This document shows, piece by piece, positions 44,779-56,885 of a stretch of DNA of 64,000 bases. Every line of letters starts with the position of its first letter. Position 1 is the first letter of the stretch. Source of the DNA: Lunularia cruciata (Eukaryota; Streptophyta; Marchantiopsida; Lunulariales; Lunulariaceae); the NCBI GenBank assembly GCA_948567375.1, contig OX419760.1, positions 46,128,001-46,192,000 on the forward strand. Reading direction: 5' to 3'. A program made the translations under genes and the position numbers. The notes beneath the pieces are model-generated. The model saw only the letters and a program-made list of their open reading frames with translations. It made no database searches and had not been told where the DNA came from.

Positions 44779-46667
44779 GAGCTCATTTATACTCATAGGT
44801 TTGCTGTAAGTTTAATATCATTCGGAAGGGATCGATTTCGGGGCTGGGAGCCCCATATATAGGGCTTCGCTGCGGTGGGTACCTATAGACGCTGTAAAGC
44901 CAAAGAAGTCTCCTTTAGACTCGGACCCTTTGGTCGAGTGTATCGCTTTGGTCGGCCCTCTCCCCTGTTGCGCCAGACTAAAAGTACAAGTGAAGTCCCG
45001 TATCCCGATCCGAAAAGCTCTGTATTCATCAAGTACAACAGAACCATGACATGCGTTGCGTAGCAAGCATGGTCACCAAGCTTGCAGAAAAGGGAATATA
45101 CCTGACCTGTACATCGAGGAGCGACACTCATAGGATAACAAGAAGAACCCCATCAAGGTCTGTAATAAGAAGTTATAAATTGTTAGCGACAGAATCGCAT
45201 CCAATGGATGAATGCTTTCGGATGGATGCGAGTGTGTTTCTGACGAGACAAGACTTGTGAAGACTCGTATGACCCAGGCTGCACGCGATTAATGCAATTT
45301 TGCGTAGCAACCAAATTATAACGTGATCTACGTCAGGAATTCAGGTGACTTCACTACTGACATGCACGGAAAAATCGTTTTGTGAGTCAGAAAGGGATCT
45401 CGAGCTGGAGAAGGGATAGAGCATATTCCGTTCACAGATCCTGGAGTCAAGATTTGATTGGCCGATGTCTACCTGCAGTTCAAAGATCTAAAATTCTTAG
45501 AGTCATTCTTGTGCATAAAAACTACATAGTATTGATGAGTATTCTCGCTTACTTAAATCTAGAAGTACTGCACTCTAGCAGCAACGCATAGCCAGCAACT
45601 CGAAACACGTACGATAAGATAGTAAAAAGGATGGGAAGACCTCATCAAACCATGAACTTTATCGGAGAGTGACGTCAGTAAATATATCCTCCTGGCTTGA
45701 GGCGGACTTATTGGGGGCCTAGCCCCATTCTACCTCTTTTGTCTCTCCCTTGTTAGGCTTGATGGGGTCTTGATGAGGTCTGCTTTCTTTTGCTTTAGGC
45801 GACTTGTACTGGGTACTAAAGCTGCGCGACTTGTACTGGTAGCGAAGATAGTCACAAAGTGAGTCAATCGAGGACTTTGTACCCGAAATGAAGTCACGAC
45901 TTACAGATGGAGTATGCATGGTGTACCAACGGAGAAGTAGGTGAGACGACGTAGCATACTCTAGTGCACAGATCTTCCTGGTTCTTGCCCATGCAATAAC
46001 TGCCAGAGCTTCTATCAAAGTTGAACAGGCCATAAACGGCAGGTCTTTTTCCCACCAAAGCGAAATTTCAATGAATAGCATTAATCTTGCAAGTCGATTC
46101 TCCGTGACAATGAATTACTCTGCACATTTAGGTTCTCTGATTGGCATTGTTTTGCAAAGTATTCTCTTTTATTCACGTCATCTATTGCTAAAACACATAA
46201 ATTATATGAGTTTTTCTAGGATAGCATGAACGGTATTGAATGAATTAATACTACTAGTAAGCAAGCCGATACATTCTTCAGTTGACACCAGCCGAAAAGA
46301 ACTGCTCATTTGATCATAAAGCTATATAGCATCAAGTGTTTACAACACTCATTATCAACCTAATGGCCTTGGGACGCTATAACCCAAAGCAACCAAAAGA
46401 CCGGAAGTTGACATGTACTTGCATCTTGGCTAAAGGGTACAACATGAGAACTTCAACGCTTATCATGCTCAAACACCGATTGTCAAACAGGTTGATGGGA
46501 AAATGAATTCAAGAATTATCTTGAACTTACTGCAAGGTTTGGGCGTACGAGGTCCATACAGCGTTTCAAAACACGGATACATGGACAAGTGCGTGTACTG
46601 TTTGGCATCTCATAATCCGTACGAGGGGCCAGGTTGCAACAGTATGGACTGTATACTACATCAAAAG

Positions 46668-46798
46668 CATATTTTTCTCTTAAGTAACAGACAAGGCGAC
46701 CGCGTAGAAAAAACGAAGGATGGGAAGACCCATCAAGCCGTACAAGGGAGAGACGCAAAAGGTAAAATGGGGTAAGCATATGTTTCTCTTAAGTAACA
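46668..46798. repeat. Insertion flanked by 22-bp direct repeats
   Basis: gcatatttttctcttaag at 46,668 recurs as gcatatgtttctcttaag at 46,777. The intervening ~87 bp is absent from unit 3 and resembles short repeats at 6,640-6,680 and 7,079-7,150. Confidence 0.6.
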
Positions 46799-48443
46799 CT
46801 ATCATGCCTTTCAGAACATTGGTAGTGATGAGTCTTTTGCACCTAAAGCCATCGTGTTGTCAACGTGCAAAATGATTTACTCCGAGTGACATATATACCA
46901 TCCTAAGTATCTCACTCAACGCACTACACCTCGTAATAGCGTCTGAGTGGCAGAAAGAGCTGGAGGTATATGTTTCCCTGATCGAATTGCCTGGGCAGAC
47001 CTCCAAGTTGTCATAGGAGACACGAGTGTGTGTTTTGGGTGCTTTCTATAAGTACTGTGCTGGATCAAACGAGCAACGAGCAACTAGCAACTAGCAACCG
47101 TGTGATCGGTTACTGTCATTCAGGGGACGACTATGACCAATGGTGGACGTATAACCACCACTTAGAAATTCAAGATTCTGCAATGTAGTCGAAGGATGTT
47201 GCGGTATTTGTGTCACACACCGCTTTGTGGGGCGATTGCCACCTAAAAGAGCCGAGCTTGCACGGTGGACATCAAGATCACAAACGCCGTTGATTTAATA
47301 TTTTGGTTTCGTGGCTATCACCAAGCTTGAGTGCTTTTGGGTGGCAGGTTGAACGACAAATTCGATTTCAATCCAACATTTTAAGTTGTCCTGTAAGCGT
47401 TCTCCAGATAAATGCCAGATTTCCAGGTTGAATGTAAAACGAGAAGTCCTATCCGCCCGCACGCTAGGCGAGTCTGGGCCAGGAGGTTTAACTCCTGTCA
47501 GAATTTTTCAAAAAATGAAATACAATTTATTAGAAAAGTAAAATGAATTCGATCACCTTCCTTCAGTCAAAATAGTATGATTTGAATTAACTCCCAGATC
47601 AACGCTCACTATCAATAGTTGGTAAGACAATACCTTATTACCTATCTTTGAACCTCTTTCTACCTTTAGCATTACATTCCTGGAAACACTATTCTCTCGG
47701 GGTGTGTCTTTTTGACACCTACAAAAGAGTTATCATCCTTGGAAGGTGTATGGACGAGAACGTAATGACAGAACAATATAGTTTTCCATGATGTCCTGGT
47801 TTCATTCATGATAGAAATATTATTGTCCCTGAATATAATTGAAGTCCTATCTTCAGTCATTCTCACTTCAGATGTGTCAGACATCCTAGCAGTCAGCTCT
47901 TTCAGTTTCACCAGAGGAGACACTCTTGAGTGCATACAGCATTACTCAACTCGCTATTATTCACTATCATCACATCATTCACAGATAAAATATAGTTTAG
48001 CAGGACACTCGAGCAACATAAAACACATCTGAGACTAGTGTCAGCGATGTATTGTAGGGTGTTAACGATAACTAGTGCAGGAGAACTTTGCATTTTAGAT
48101 CCTGGGAGGTTAGTTATATATGCAGATACATCACCAGGGGTTGGGCTTAACAGAACCGTAAAAGTGACTACGCCCCACTTTGCAAAGAAGTAAACATTAC
48201 CTGATTCTAACCATTTATAATCAGATATTCTATTCAAGGGTTCTTAAAGCCCATGCACAGGCCATCTGCATATATGTATATGCTCCGGTTTAATATCGCA
48301 GCATCCAGAACTCTAAGATACAACCTGGGTCGACGATAACGTATACTTCTTGGCTCGATTCAAGCTTTGCCTACACAAGCATCAATATCAAATTCCCATT
48401 CATTTTTACATATATATTCAGTGTAAATCGAAGCCGTAGACAA

Positions 48444-48449
48444 TTTATT
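48444..48449 (-). terminator. Candidate poly(A) signal of gene 3
   Basis: AATAAA on the minus strand within tagtaaataaattgtc, 286 bp after the stop. It aligns with the signal of gene 1. Confidence 0.4.
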
Positions 48450-48734
48450 TACTAGATATATATTCAGGTATTCTCAATGCGAGTAAGTACTGTTACCTTG
48501 GGTACACCTTTTTCATTACCCAGGTTTGACCCACTAATATCGAAACTGAATACGCAATGTGGAATGTACGTCATGCCACAACTGTCTAACCTCTTCGACG
48601 AGTACCCTCACAATAACTGCTGGAACTAGCATAACCAATATACATGGCAGTTTGTTTCTTGCAAAGCTAAGGAGCCTAGGAGTAACCTAACTCTTTGGAT
48701 CCTCCATGCATTCAGCAACGTGATGTCTACCGAA

Positions 48735-49337
48735 TCAAGGCAATTCGGTCGTCAAGCTAGAGGTGTCAGGTTGGAAAGTTGCGCCATGCAACTTCAGCCA
48801 GTTCCCCTTCTCTTCATCTGCTACTTTCTCCATCTGGGAGTACAGCTCAATTGCATTGGAGCTACTCAGCACCCACTTCCCCTTGTTACCACTCTCCACG
48901 AACACAACACCACTTGGTTTGCCGAGTGTGCTCTTGCAAGCTGGTGTTTGCGTTTCCTCCTCGCCTAGGAGCGATCGACGTCTGCAACCGGAATACCAGA
49001 ATGCGCCGGTGAAACTACCACCAGTCCAGCAGAGGTTTCCGCTACCGGGGCCCGTGCCTACCGCAGTGGTGCAAGCTCCGCCTCTATAAGCTCGGCTTCT
49101 GGTGCAAGAGGAGGCACTGGTAATGAGCACGGCATTACCGGTAGCTGAAGCGCAGACTTGGGACCCGATGCCATTGAAAGAATATCCACTGCCGGAACAT
49201 CCGCTACCGCTGAAGAAAATGATATCCACTGCAACAACACGTTGAGAGCTGAATAGCGGCAGTAGCAACGCCAACAGCAACAGATTTTGCAGGAGTTTCA
49301 CAGTGCTGACTACACCGTTACTCACGGACTTCACCAT
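48735..49337 (-). CDS. Secreted cysteine-rich protein, copy 3 (family not recognised)
   Basis: An intact 200-codon frame. Its core domain (residues 38-128) is identical to that of copy 2, with only one silent change noticed in the DNA. It differs from copy 2 at nine residues, all in the signal peptide (positions 9, 11, 27, 33, 35) or tail (183, 193, 197, 199). Cysteines at 47, 62, 78, 89, 103, 118 and 134 and the Arg-Arg-Ser-Leu site are kept. Gln27 to Pro in the hydrophobic core of the signal peptide might weaken secretion. As in copy 2, an in-frame ATG 33 bp upstream is not used as the start because it is not conserved in frame. Secretion is inferred from the signal peptide; function is unknown. 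Confidence 0.85.
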   Translation of the reverse strand: MVKSVSNGVVSTVKLLQNLLLLALLLPLFSSQRVVAVDIIFFSGSGCSGSGYSFNGIGSQVCASATGNAVLITSASSCTRSRAYRGGACTTAVGTGPGSGNLCWTGGSFTGAFWYSGCRRRSLLGEEETQTPACKSTLGKPSGVVFVESGNKGKWVLSSSNAIELYSQMEKVADEEKGNWLKLHGATFQPDTSSLTTELP

Positions 49338-49708
49338 GTTTTGATCTCTTTTAAGGTCCTGCATGTACAAATTGCAAGTATTATAAGTTTCTGAAGTCCT
49401 TCAGCTCTTGACTGGGAAGAGATCAGTTAATTATAAAATCGTTTATGCATTGATTATAGTTCAAAATGTACATCAGGTTCCCCCAGATCAGTTTGTTCCT
49501 AGAACTCCACAACTATCCTGCAGCTCACGATATCGATATGTGCACTACATGCAGGAAAATTACACACCACAGTTAGAACTCCACATGTGCATGCAGTTTA
49601 GAATATCGATATTATAAACTGCATCTATATCTGGATTATTTCTAAAGGGTGCCAATATAATGCTGAAAATCCCCCAGTATATCATACTGTAACCTGAACT
49701 CGCAATGT

Positions 49709-49714
49709 TTTATA
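49709..49714 (-). promoter_or_regulatory. Candidate TATA box of gene 3
   Basis: TATAAA on the minus strand in ctttataaaacattgcgag, 377 bp upstream of the start, aligned with genes 1 and 2. Confidence 0.45.
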
Positions 49715-49932
49715 AAGACGAGTAAACCATGAGCTTAGATTCTAGATCTCTAGATCCCGATAAGATACCAAAATGTTGTTGCGCATGCATCCAAAGTTCT
49801 TCATTCTATCTAGTACTAACTAACTTTCGAGAAAATGAATGTGACAATCACAATATGCTCAACCGCGAATTGAAACAATTTGAGTGAATAGCAAGTCTAG
49901 GGTGAGAGGAAACCAGGCAGCTGGATTCTAGA

Positions 49933-50187
49933 ATGTTGGAGCGCTTGCAATGCCATATTCTGTACTGCTTACCAGCACACTGGTGTCGAAGTTGTGCAGA
50001 CTTAGTAAGAGCTCCACCAGAGAATGATGTAAGTGAATACTACGAGTACAATGAGCTCATTTATACTCACAGTTTCGCTGTAAGTTTAATATCATCTAGA
50101 GTGAAAGTAAAAGTAAAAGTAAAGTTCCGTATCCCGATGACCAAAGCTCTGTATAACAGGTACAGACCAGGTACAACAGAACCATGA
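49933..50187 (+). other. Conserved antisense ORF upstream of gene 3 (doubtful)
   Basis: 84 codons starting Met-Leu-Glu-Arg-Leu-Gln-Cys-His and containing LVRAPPENDVSEYYEY. This is the counterpart of 7,831-8,013. The downstream part includes a Val-Lys repeat produced by (gtaaaa)n. Unrecognised; it may be non-coding conservation. Confidence 0.2.
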
Positions 50188-51870
50188 CATACGTGACGTA
50201 GCAACCATGGTCACCATGCTTGCAAAAGAGGTGATATACCTGACCTGTTGTTGGAGGAGCGACACAATAGGACAACAAGAAGGACCGTCAAGATCTGTAG
50301 TAAGAAGTTATAGATTATCAGCGACAGTATCGATCCAATGGATGAACGCGATTGGATGAATGCGATTGCGTTTCCGAAGATACAAGACTTCTGAAGACTC
50401 GTATGAACCAGGATGCACGCGATTAATACTATTTTGCGTAGCACCAAGAATTTTAACGTGATCCACGTCAGGAATACAGGTGACTTCACTACTGACATGC
50501 ACGGCAAATTGTTTTGTGAGTCAGAAAGGGATCTCGAGCTGGAGAAAGGATGAAGATATTCCGTTCACATCTCCTGGAGTCAAGATTTGATTGACGGATG
50601 TCTACCTGCACTTCAAAAATCTAAAATTCTTAAAGCCATTCTTGTGCACAGAACGTACATAGTATTGATGAGTATTCTCGCTTATTCACATCTAGAAGTA
50701 CTGCACTCTAGCAGCAACGCATAGCGGGAGACGCGGAATCCGTAAGATAAGATAGTGAAAAGGAGGGGAAGACCTCATCAGACCACTGAACTGAATAGGC
50801 TAATGACAGATGTCGGTATGCATATCCTCATGACTCCAGACGACTTGACTGGTAGTGAAGATAGTTACAAAGTAAGTCAATCGATGACTTTTGTACTAGA
50901 AATGAAGTCAGGTCTTACAGATGGAGTATGTACGGTGTAGTAATGGAAAAGCGGGTGACACGACGTAGATACTCTAGTGTACAGATCTTCCTGGTCCTGG
51001 CCCATTCAATAACTGCCGGAGCTCCTATCAATATAAACAGGCCATAAACGGCAAGTCTTTTTCCTATCAAAATGAACTTTCAGTGAAGAGCATTAAGCTT
51101 ACAAGTCGATTCTTAGTGACGATGAATTACTCTGCACAATTAGGTTCTCTGATTCGCATTGTTTTGCAAAGAATTCTCTTTTATTCATGTCATCTATTTC
51201 TAAAACATATAGATTAGATGAGTTTTCTCTAGGATAGAATGACCGGTATTGATTGAATTAATACTACTAGTAAACAAGCCGATACATTCTTCAGTTAACA
51301 CCAGCCAAAACAACTACTTATTTTATCATCGAGCTATGTAGCATCAAGTGTTCACAACACTCATTATCACGCTACTGGCCTTGAGACGCCAGTCCCAAGA
51401 CACGAAGTTGACGTGTACTTGCATCTTGGCTAAAGGCTACAACATGAGAACTTCAACGCTTATCATGCTCAAACACCGATTGTCAAACAGGTTGATTGAA
51501 GGGTGAATCCAAGCATTATCTTGAACTTGAGGCAAGGTTTAGGCGTACGAGGTCCATACATCGTTTCCAAACACGGATACATGGACAAGTGCGTGTGCTG
51601 TTTTGGCATCTCATACTGCGTACAAGGGGCCGGGTTGCAACAGTATGGAATGTAGACTACATCAAAAGCATATTTTTCTCATAAGTTACACTATCATACC
51701 CTTGAGAACATTGGTATTGGTGAGTCTTTTGCATCAAAAGTAATCGTCTTTTCAACGTCCAACATGATTTAGTCGGAGTGATATATATACCAACCTAAGC
51801 ATCTCACTCAACGCACTAAACCTCGTCATTCGGTCTGAGTGGCATAAAGAGCTAGAGGTATATATGTTAC

Positions 51871-53363
51871 CGTGACAACCCCATGTGAATGCACTAATAG
51901 TCTAATCAATAAGAACAGGTTGTTCTCTCGAGGAACAACTTGTTAGGACGATACGGGTTGGACATGATAAAAAATTAGAATAAACTGTCACTAGTTGTCT
52001 ATTCTTGCATGTTTAACCTTCTGGGCATAAACCACTCCCAAAAGAGGATAGGGATACCCATGTTTGCATCTTGCATATTACAGAAATTAACAACCATTGT
52101 CACAAAAGATCTAATCCGCTAAGCTCTTGATGGTGGTGATTCACTTCATGCCAAAGGTCTCTTCTTCCTGAAGAACCTCCTTTACCCTGGACACTAGTCC
52201 CTTCCCGGAGGTATATTTCACCCTGAAGGTTGGTTTTCAGGCTCAAGGTCAGTTTTCAGGCCAAAGGTTCTTTCAACTTGACTTCATCCCTGACTGTATG
52301 CATCTCTTCCCAGAAAATGCAATCCCAACAAAATCCAAAATCAATTATCTAATTGGCTTTTCTATTCTGTGATACTCTGAATGCTCCATCATTCCAAAAA
52401 TCCTTCCTCACATTGACTCACCCATTTAGAATGTCAAGGGTAACTTCCTTGATAATGTGCAAATTTGTTGAGTAGGTACTAAAGCACTCATTCAAACTGA
52501 ATGTCAAGGATAACTTACTTGATTCAGTGTGTTTTTCCTAACCAAGTACTCAAATACACCCTCCTACTACAAGATTCCTCACCTCTACTTGATCAAGGAG
52601 ACAATCAAAGATGTAAGCAAAACAATCCAAATCAAAGACTCCAAAAAGATCCTTAAGCTAAGTACTCTGTTTATGAAAGAATTGGACATAGGTTTTGTGT
52701 GTCACAATCCATAGATTCAGTTTCCTACTCTCATGATGAAAATCTAAAAATGCTAAGAGTGTTGAAAATCTTTTGGTTACACCTACTTTGCTTATCACTC
52801 ATTATACCTATTGATCTTACCCTAAGGGCAATAAAGAAGTGACTGTGCAACCACCGCTAATCACAACTACTTCTTGTCATTTACTATACAAGTATTTACA
52901 CTCTATATCTACAAAACTGGTCCTAAGTCAAAAAGGTATTTCTAGGTGAAGATAGATATTAAGACAAGATCTCTTTTGAAGCCAAAGAGAAATTCAGGCC
53001 AAGGAACTCCAAAGCTTAGTGGCTTTTCTGGCTGAAGGTCATCCTAGGACAAAGGTCTCTCTTCAGGATGAAGATCTCCCAAGGCAAAGGATTTCCTCAC
53101 CAGATGTTCTCTTGTTTTAAAATCTTCCTCATCAAAGAGCCACACTCCTTTATCTTTGATTGGATCTATTGTTATTGGTTCCTCCATGGAATAATCCTTC
53201 CACATCATCTTCCCTTATGAAGGTGCAATTCCCCTTGAGATATGAGGTAGTCAATCATCTACCTCCCATCTTCATTGGTAACTGACTATTTCTACACTCT
53301 TCATGGTTTAAGTCACACAAGTTGAAAAAAAAGATGCATTTTACTTAGAAATGAGGTGTCACA
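51871..53363 (-). mobile_element. 3' LTR of retrotransposon K
   Basis: On the minus strand it begins TGTGACACCTC at 53,363, right after a purine-rich gaggaggggta, and ends TTGTCACG at 51,871. About 1.49 kb, homologous to 10,674-12,214. The flank is gttac (51,866-51,870), i.e. gtaac in element sense, against gaaac beside the other LTR. Confidence 0.75.
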
Positions 53364-54590
53364 TACCCCTCCTCAAAAATGAGCTTCACCATGAACATTA
53401 GGGTAGCTTCTTCTCTTCTCCTCAATTGCAATATTTTTGGCCATGCCATCCATTGACCCAAGTGGCAAGTAGATTCCTCTCTAGATGTGCAAGTTGTAAG
53501 GACCCATTTTTGTAAAGCTCTCTACTCAATAATGCACCATCCACCAAAGATGTAACTTCTTGAAGTAGAACTTGTGTCAACTATCATACATCAACACCAA
53601 ACTCAACTCTCCTTATGTGATATGGACAGGTTGTACCTTTTGATTGTGAACCTTCTTCCTCTTCTCTTGAACCTCCCATGTGCAATTAAGGGATAATTTC
53701 TCCTTTCCTCTAAAAACATCAAATGTTGCTTCTTGAGAACTTGACTATCTTCCTTTGTCATCCATTCCTCTGATAGGATCCTATAGGTGGGTACCTCAAA
53801 TTCAATGGCAAAATGGGATGGAAACCATATGCAAGAAAGAAGGGTGTTTGCCTTGTGATTTTCACAATGGTGCAATATACCTCCAAGGCTATTGGCAACT
53901 TGGTATTGAGTATGCCAAATTGTAGGCATAATTCAATGTTACCATGTTTAGGATTTTTCACAGCAATCAGTTGGCTCTTTCTATCAAACCATTTGACTTC
54001 AAGTTGTAAGGTGTTTTTTGGTGTTTAATTTGAAAGTGTTGGGTGAGAGATTCTACCTTTTTTTTTTTGGGAAATGAACTCCTCTATCACTTACTAATTT
54101 GAGAGGACATCCATATCAAGAAATGACATTCTGACAAAAGAATTCTGCTATTGTATCATCCTTCTTGGTAGCTTTTACTTCCATTATTTTTGTGGCATAG
54201 TTAATGCATACCAATATGTATCTCTTCCTTGTGGTTTTTGTGGTAAGTTGTATTGGGCCTGCAAAATTAATCCCTCATTTTTTGAATGAAGCAAGGGATA
54301 GAATGGATCTAAGGACTAATAGTCCTTACATGACATCTGAGGAAATGAATGTGTGCATCTTGTACGGTGGTATACCACATTGTTTGATGAATTTTTGAAC
54401 ATCCTTGTACATGTTGCTAAAAATTTATTTATCATGTTTTTTAGGGCAAAGTATCCTCTTGTAAATTTTAAGTGTAGGGCTTGTATCACTCCCTACTTCA
54501 TAAGACTCTAAGCAATGCCAAAGACACTCATTGGCCCCTAATCTAAACAAGGTATTCCCCTTCAAAAAATACGGACCTACTTTTGTGGAG
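53364..54590 (-). pseudogene. Retrotransposon K integrase remnant
   Basis: Read from 54,590 down. Frame-shifted integrase core has GINFAGPIQLTTKTTRKRY, then NYATKIMEVKATKKDDTIAEF and YGCPLKLVSDRG (about 54,290-54,080). A C-terminal part (53,930-53,603) has ANSLGGILHHCENHKANT and EFEVPTYRIL. About 230 bp of non-coding DNA and a polypurine tract lead into the 3' LTR. The 5' end stops at a junction with the family-2 LTR at 54,598. Together with 10,674-14,100 it may represent one split element; the RT part is missing. Confidence 0.7.
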
Positions 54591-54597
54591 AAATACC

Positions 54598-55346
54598 TAC
54601 AATACCTATTTGTGCATGTATGTGCAATTGTGATATCTAGTTTGGTTTTATGAGTACTTGAAAGATATTATTTGCATATTTAAAGTTAGTCCTAGCTAAG
54701 ATAGAGGGGACTTTACTTTAGAGAAAGTGGAAAAGATGAGCACCACTATTTTAGGTTCTAGTGTATTGACTTGGTATTATTCTTGGGTGTTTGACTTTGA
54801 GGAAAGAGTTTAGAACTCTTGGACTCAAAAGCTTTTTCAGTTTTAGATTCTTCTATAGTCCAAAGATAGCTCATGTGAAGGAATCCTTGATAAGGATCCT
54901 TGTCAAGATAAAATCACATGTTTAGGAGAATATTCCCTTGAATATATATATTCCTTTAGACCTTTGACTTTATTTGACTTTTAGCCTAGTAACTTAAGTT
55001 ACTCTAATAATTAGTAACTTTGGTGCATCAATATACTTTAGTAGTTGTGTCAAGATAAAATCAAATGCTTAGGAGAATATTCCCATGAGTATAGATATTC
55101 CTTTAGATCTTTAGTAACTTTGGTGCGCAACTATTTCACAAGTATATACACTAGGGGTGAGGAAATACTCATCATCCTTTCATTTGCAACTATCTCTCTC
55201 TCATTGAATTCTCTAGTGAACAATGGTTTGAGTCTTGCAATGCTAGCCTAGTAGGAGCATGATGGATTGGGGTTCCTTACCTTCTTAGTCCATGGTACTA
55301 TACCATAGTAGCCATCAAAGGTGCATTCTTAGTAGTCCAGCTCACA
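54598..55346 (+). mobile_element. 5' LTR of family-2 copy J
   Basis: Starts tacaatacctatttgtgc (degenerate) and ends cagctcaca. It is longer than 692 bp because a segment around gtcaagataaaatca (54,904 and 55,051) is duplicated. It is followed by tttttggtttggttgttg, the same primer-site position as in element I. Confidence 0.8.
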
Positions 55347-56190
55347 TTTTTGGTTTGGTTGTTGTGACCTCTCTAGAAGGCAAGATAATGTTCCACGTAC
55401 AATTCTATACTAGACAAAAGGAATCTATGAGAGCTCAATTGGAGAACATTAGAGGAGGAGAGGGCTGAACTTATATTAGAGAACTTGGACACATTTGCAT
55501 ACTTTGTAATTCATTGTGATGTATTTGATGTGATATTGCACATATTATACACATGATGGGATTTGGAGAGATTGTGTGAAGTGGATTGCAGATTTTGGAG
55601 ATTATAATGATTTTAGGCAAAAACTCAATTTTAAGATCTAGACTTGAAATTTTCACAAGGGATAGTTTGGATTATGGTTTAGGTGTGGCACACCTGAAAT
55701 TATTGTAAGGCCTGCTATATGCATTAAGTTAGAATTTGTAGAAAGTGGCAGGGTAACTTGTTCATGCAAATTGCACACTCTCTAGAATTTTGTACATAAT
55801 TTTCTATTGGATAGCTTTGAAACTTTCCAATAAAATTCAGCACATAGTGTTTTACCTTTTGGCTCAAGAATTAGGGACATATTATTCTTTAACAAGATGT
55901 TATGAGTTTTAAAGAGAGGAGTGTGGTTTTCAAATCAAATCTGAAATATGTGTGCTGAATAGAAAGGTGGTTAGGCCAAATGGATTGATGAAAATATTTA
56001 AAATTTTGCAGGGGTAAATGCCCTAGGGTTGTGATCAAGTGTGCAAAATTTCAAAATACTATGACATACCAATTGAGAGAATTTTGTGACATTGTGAGGA
56101 GAGGTCAATTCTAGAGAGTTGAGATCTCATGCATGAGAAGTGTGAGAGCAACCAAAAGCATGTTTGAGTGTTTAAATTCATCTTGAGAAC
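55347..56190 (+). other. Leader of family-2 copy J
   Basis: Non-coding, collinear with the leader of element I (38,175-39,033), including catgcatgagaagtgtgaga just before ORF0. The first bases hold the candidate primer site. Confidence 0.75.
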
Positions 56191-56656
56191 ATGGAAGGTT
56201 ACCAAGAGTGGAATTTGAGGCTATGCAAGGTTCCCCAAGGGTTTGAGTTGATTATAGAGGTAGATTTGAGAAAAAAGAGTTTAGAATAGAATTTGATGAG
56301 AGTGTTGAGAGGGTCCAAAATCATTCACTACTTGGAGGAAAGAGTCATTCTAAGTTATTTTATGTGGAAAGAAGAAATATAAGGAAATTTTATGTCCATT
56401 CTCCTTTGAGATCAAGAGATTGAGAGAAAAGAGAGGCTTACTTGACTTGGGATTGCATGTTGGACCGTCTTCACCAAGATTGGGAGGGAGGAGATCTAAG
56501 ACCAAGGAGTTGTGTGAGGTTTGTGGAATGGAAGGACTTCCAAAAGGACATGAGTGTAGTGGAGTAACAACACTTTTTGAAACTTTGGTGAAATATCTTA
56601 AAGAGAGTCTTAGTACAAAGAGACTATCACCTTCATTAGTTAGTTCTCAAGATTAA
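56191..56656 (+). pseudogene. Copy J ORF0
   Basis: ATG at 56,191 opens EWNLRLCKVPQGFELIIEVD, matching element I. Stops and shifts destroy the CCHC knuckle. From 56,420 the frame is open: GLLDLGLHVGPSSPRLGG, then KELCEVCGMEGLPKGHECSG, ending at 56,656. The C-x2-C-x7-H-x-C motif is therefore preserved in all three copies of this ORF, even where the knuckle is lost. Confidence 0.65.
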
Positions 56657-56885
56657 TGATAGAGATAATCTTTCAACTTATGGATAAACTATCCTTGAGA
56701 GTTCAATTAATATGCACTCTAGGATTTGATGTTGCTTTAAAAATCTTAGAGCAATGTGAAACTTTTGTGTTCTTTAGGCCGGATTACTCTCAAATGGTAT
56801 TAGTCATGTATATACTCTATTAGTTATAGAGTGAGAGAAAAGAAAAAAGCATTGAGAGAAAAGAGAAAGATAGTGAGGGGCTAAG

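Larger units (their letters stand above)
42020..46960 (-). repeat. Gene-bearing duplication unit 2
   Basis: Bounded by the repeated boundary block (about 42,040-42,210 and 46,800-46,975, sharing gaggtatatgtttccc). It contains gene 2. The block around 42,240-42,420, with gagccgagcatgcacggt, is itself duplicated. Flanking DNA between 44,100 and 46,960 matches unit 3 (49,400-51,870) with indels and shows no further convincing gene. An antisense frame at 44,647-44,778 is cut short by a stop. Confidence 0.85.
46961..51870 (-). repeat. Gene-bearing duplication unit 3
   Basis: Runs from the boundary block at 46,961 to its partner at 51,690-51,870, where the K LTR begins. It contains gene 3 and all blocks seen in unit 1, in the same relative order. 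The upstream part (49,400-51,870) contains an antisense frame (49,933-50,187) but no convincing gene. A short (gtaaaa)n run lies at about 50,100-50,125. Confidence 0.85.

Noticed and set aside
46503-46775. 90-codon plus-strand frame in unit 2
   Set aside because: Half of it is the inserted short repeat, and the equivalent frame in unit 3 is different.
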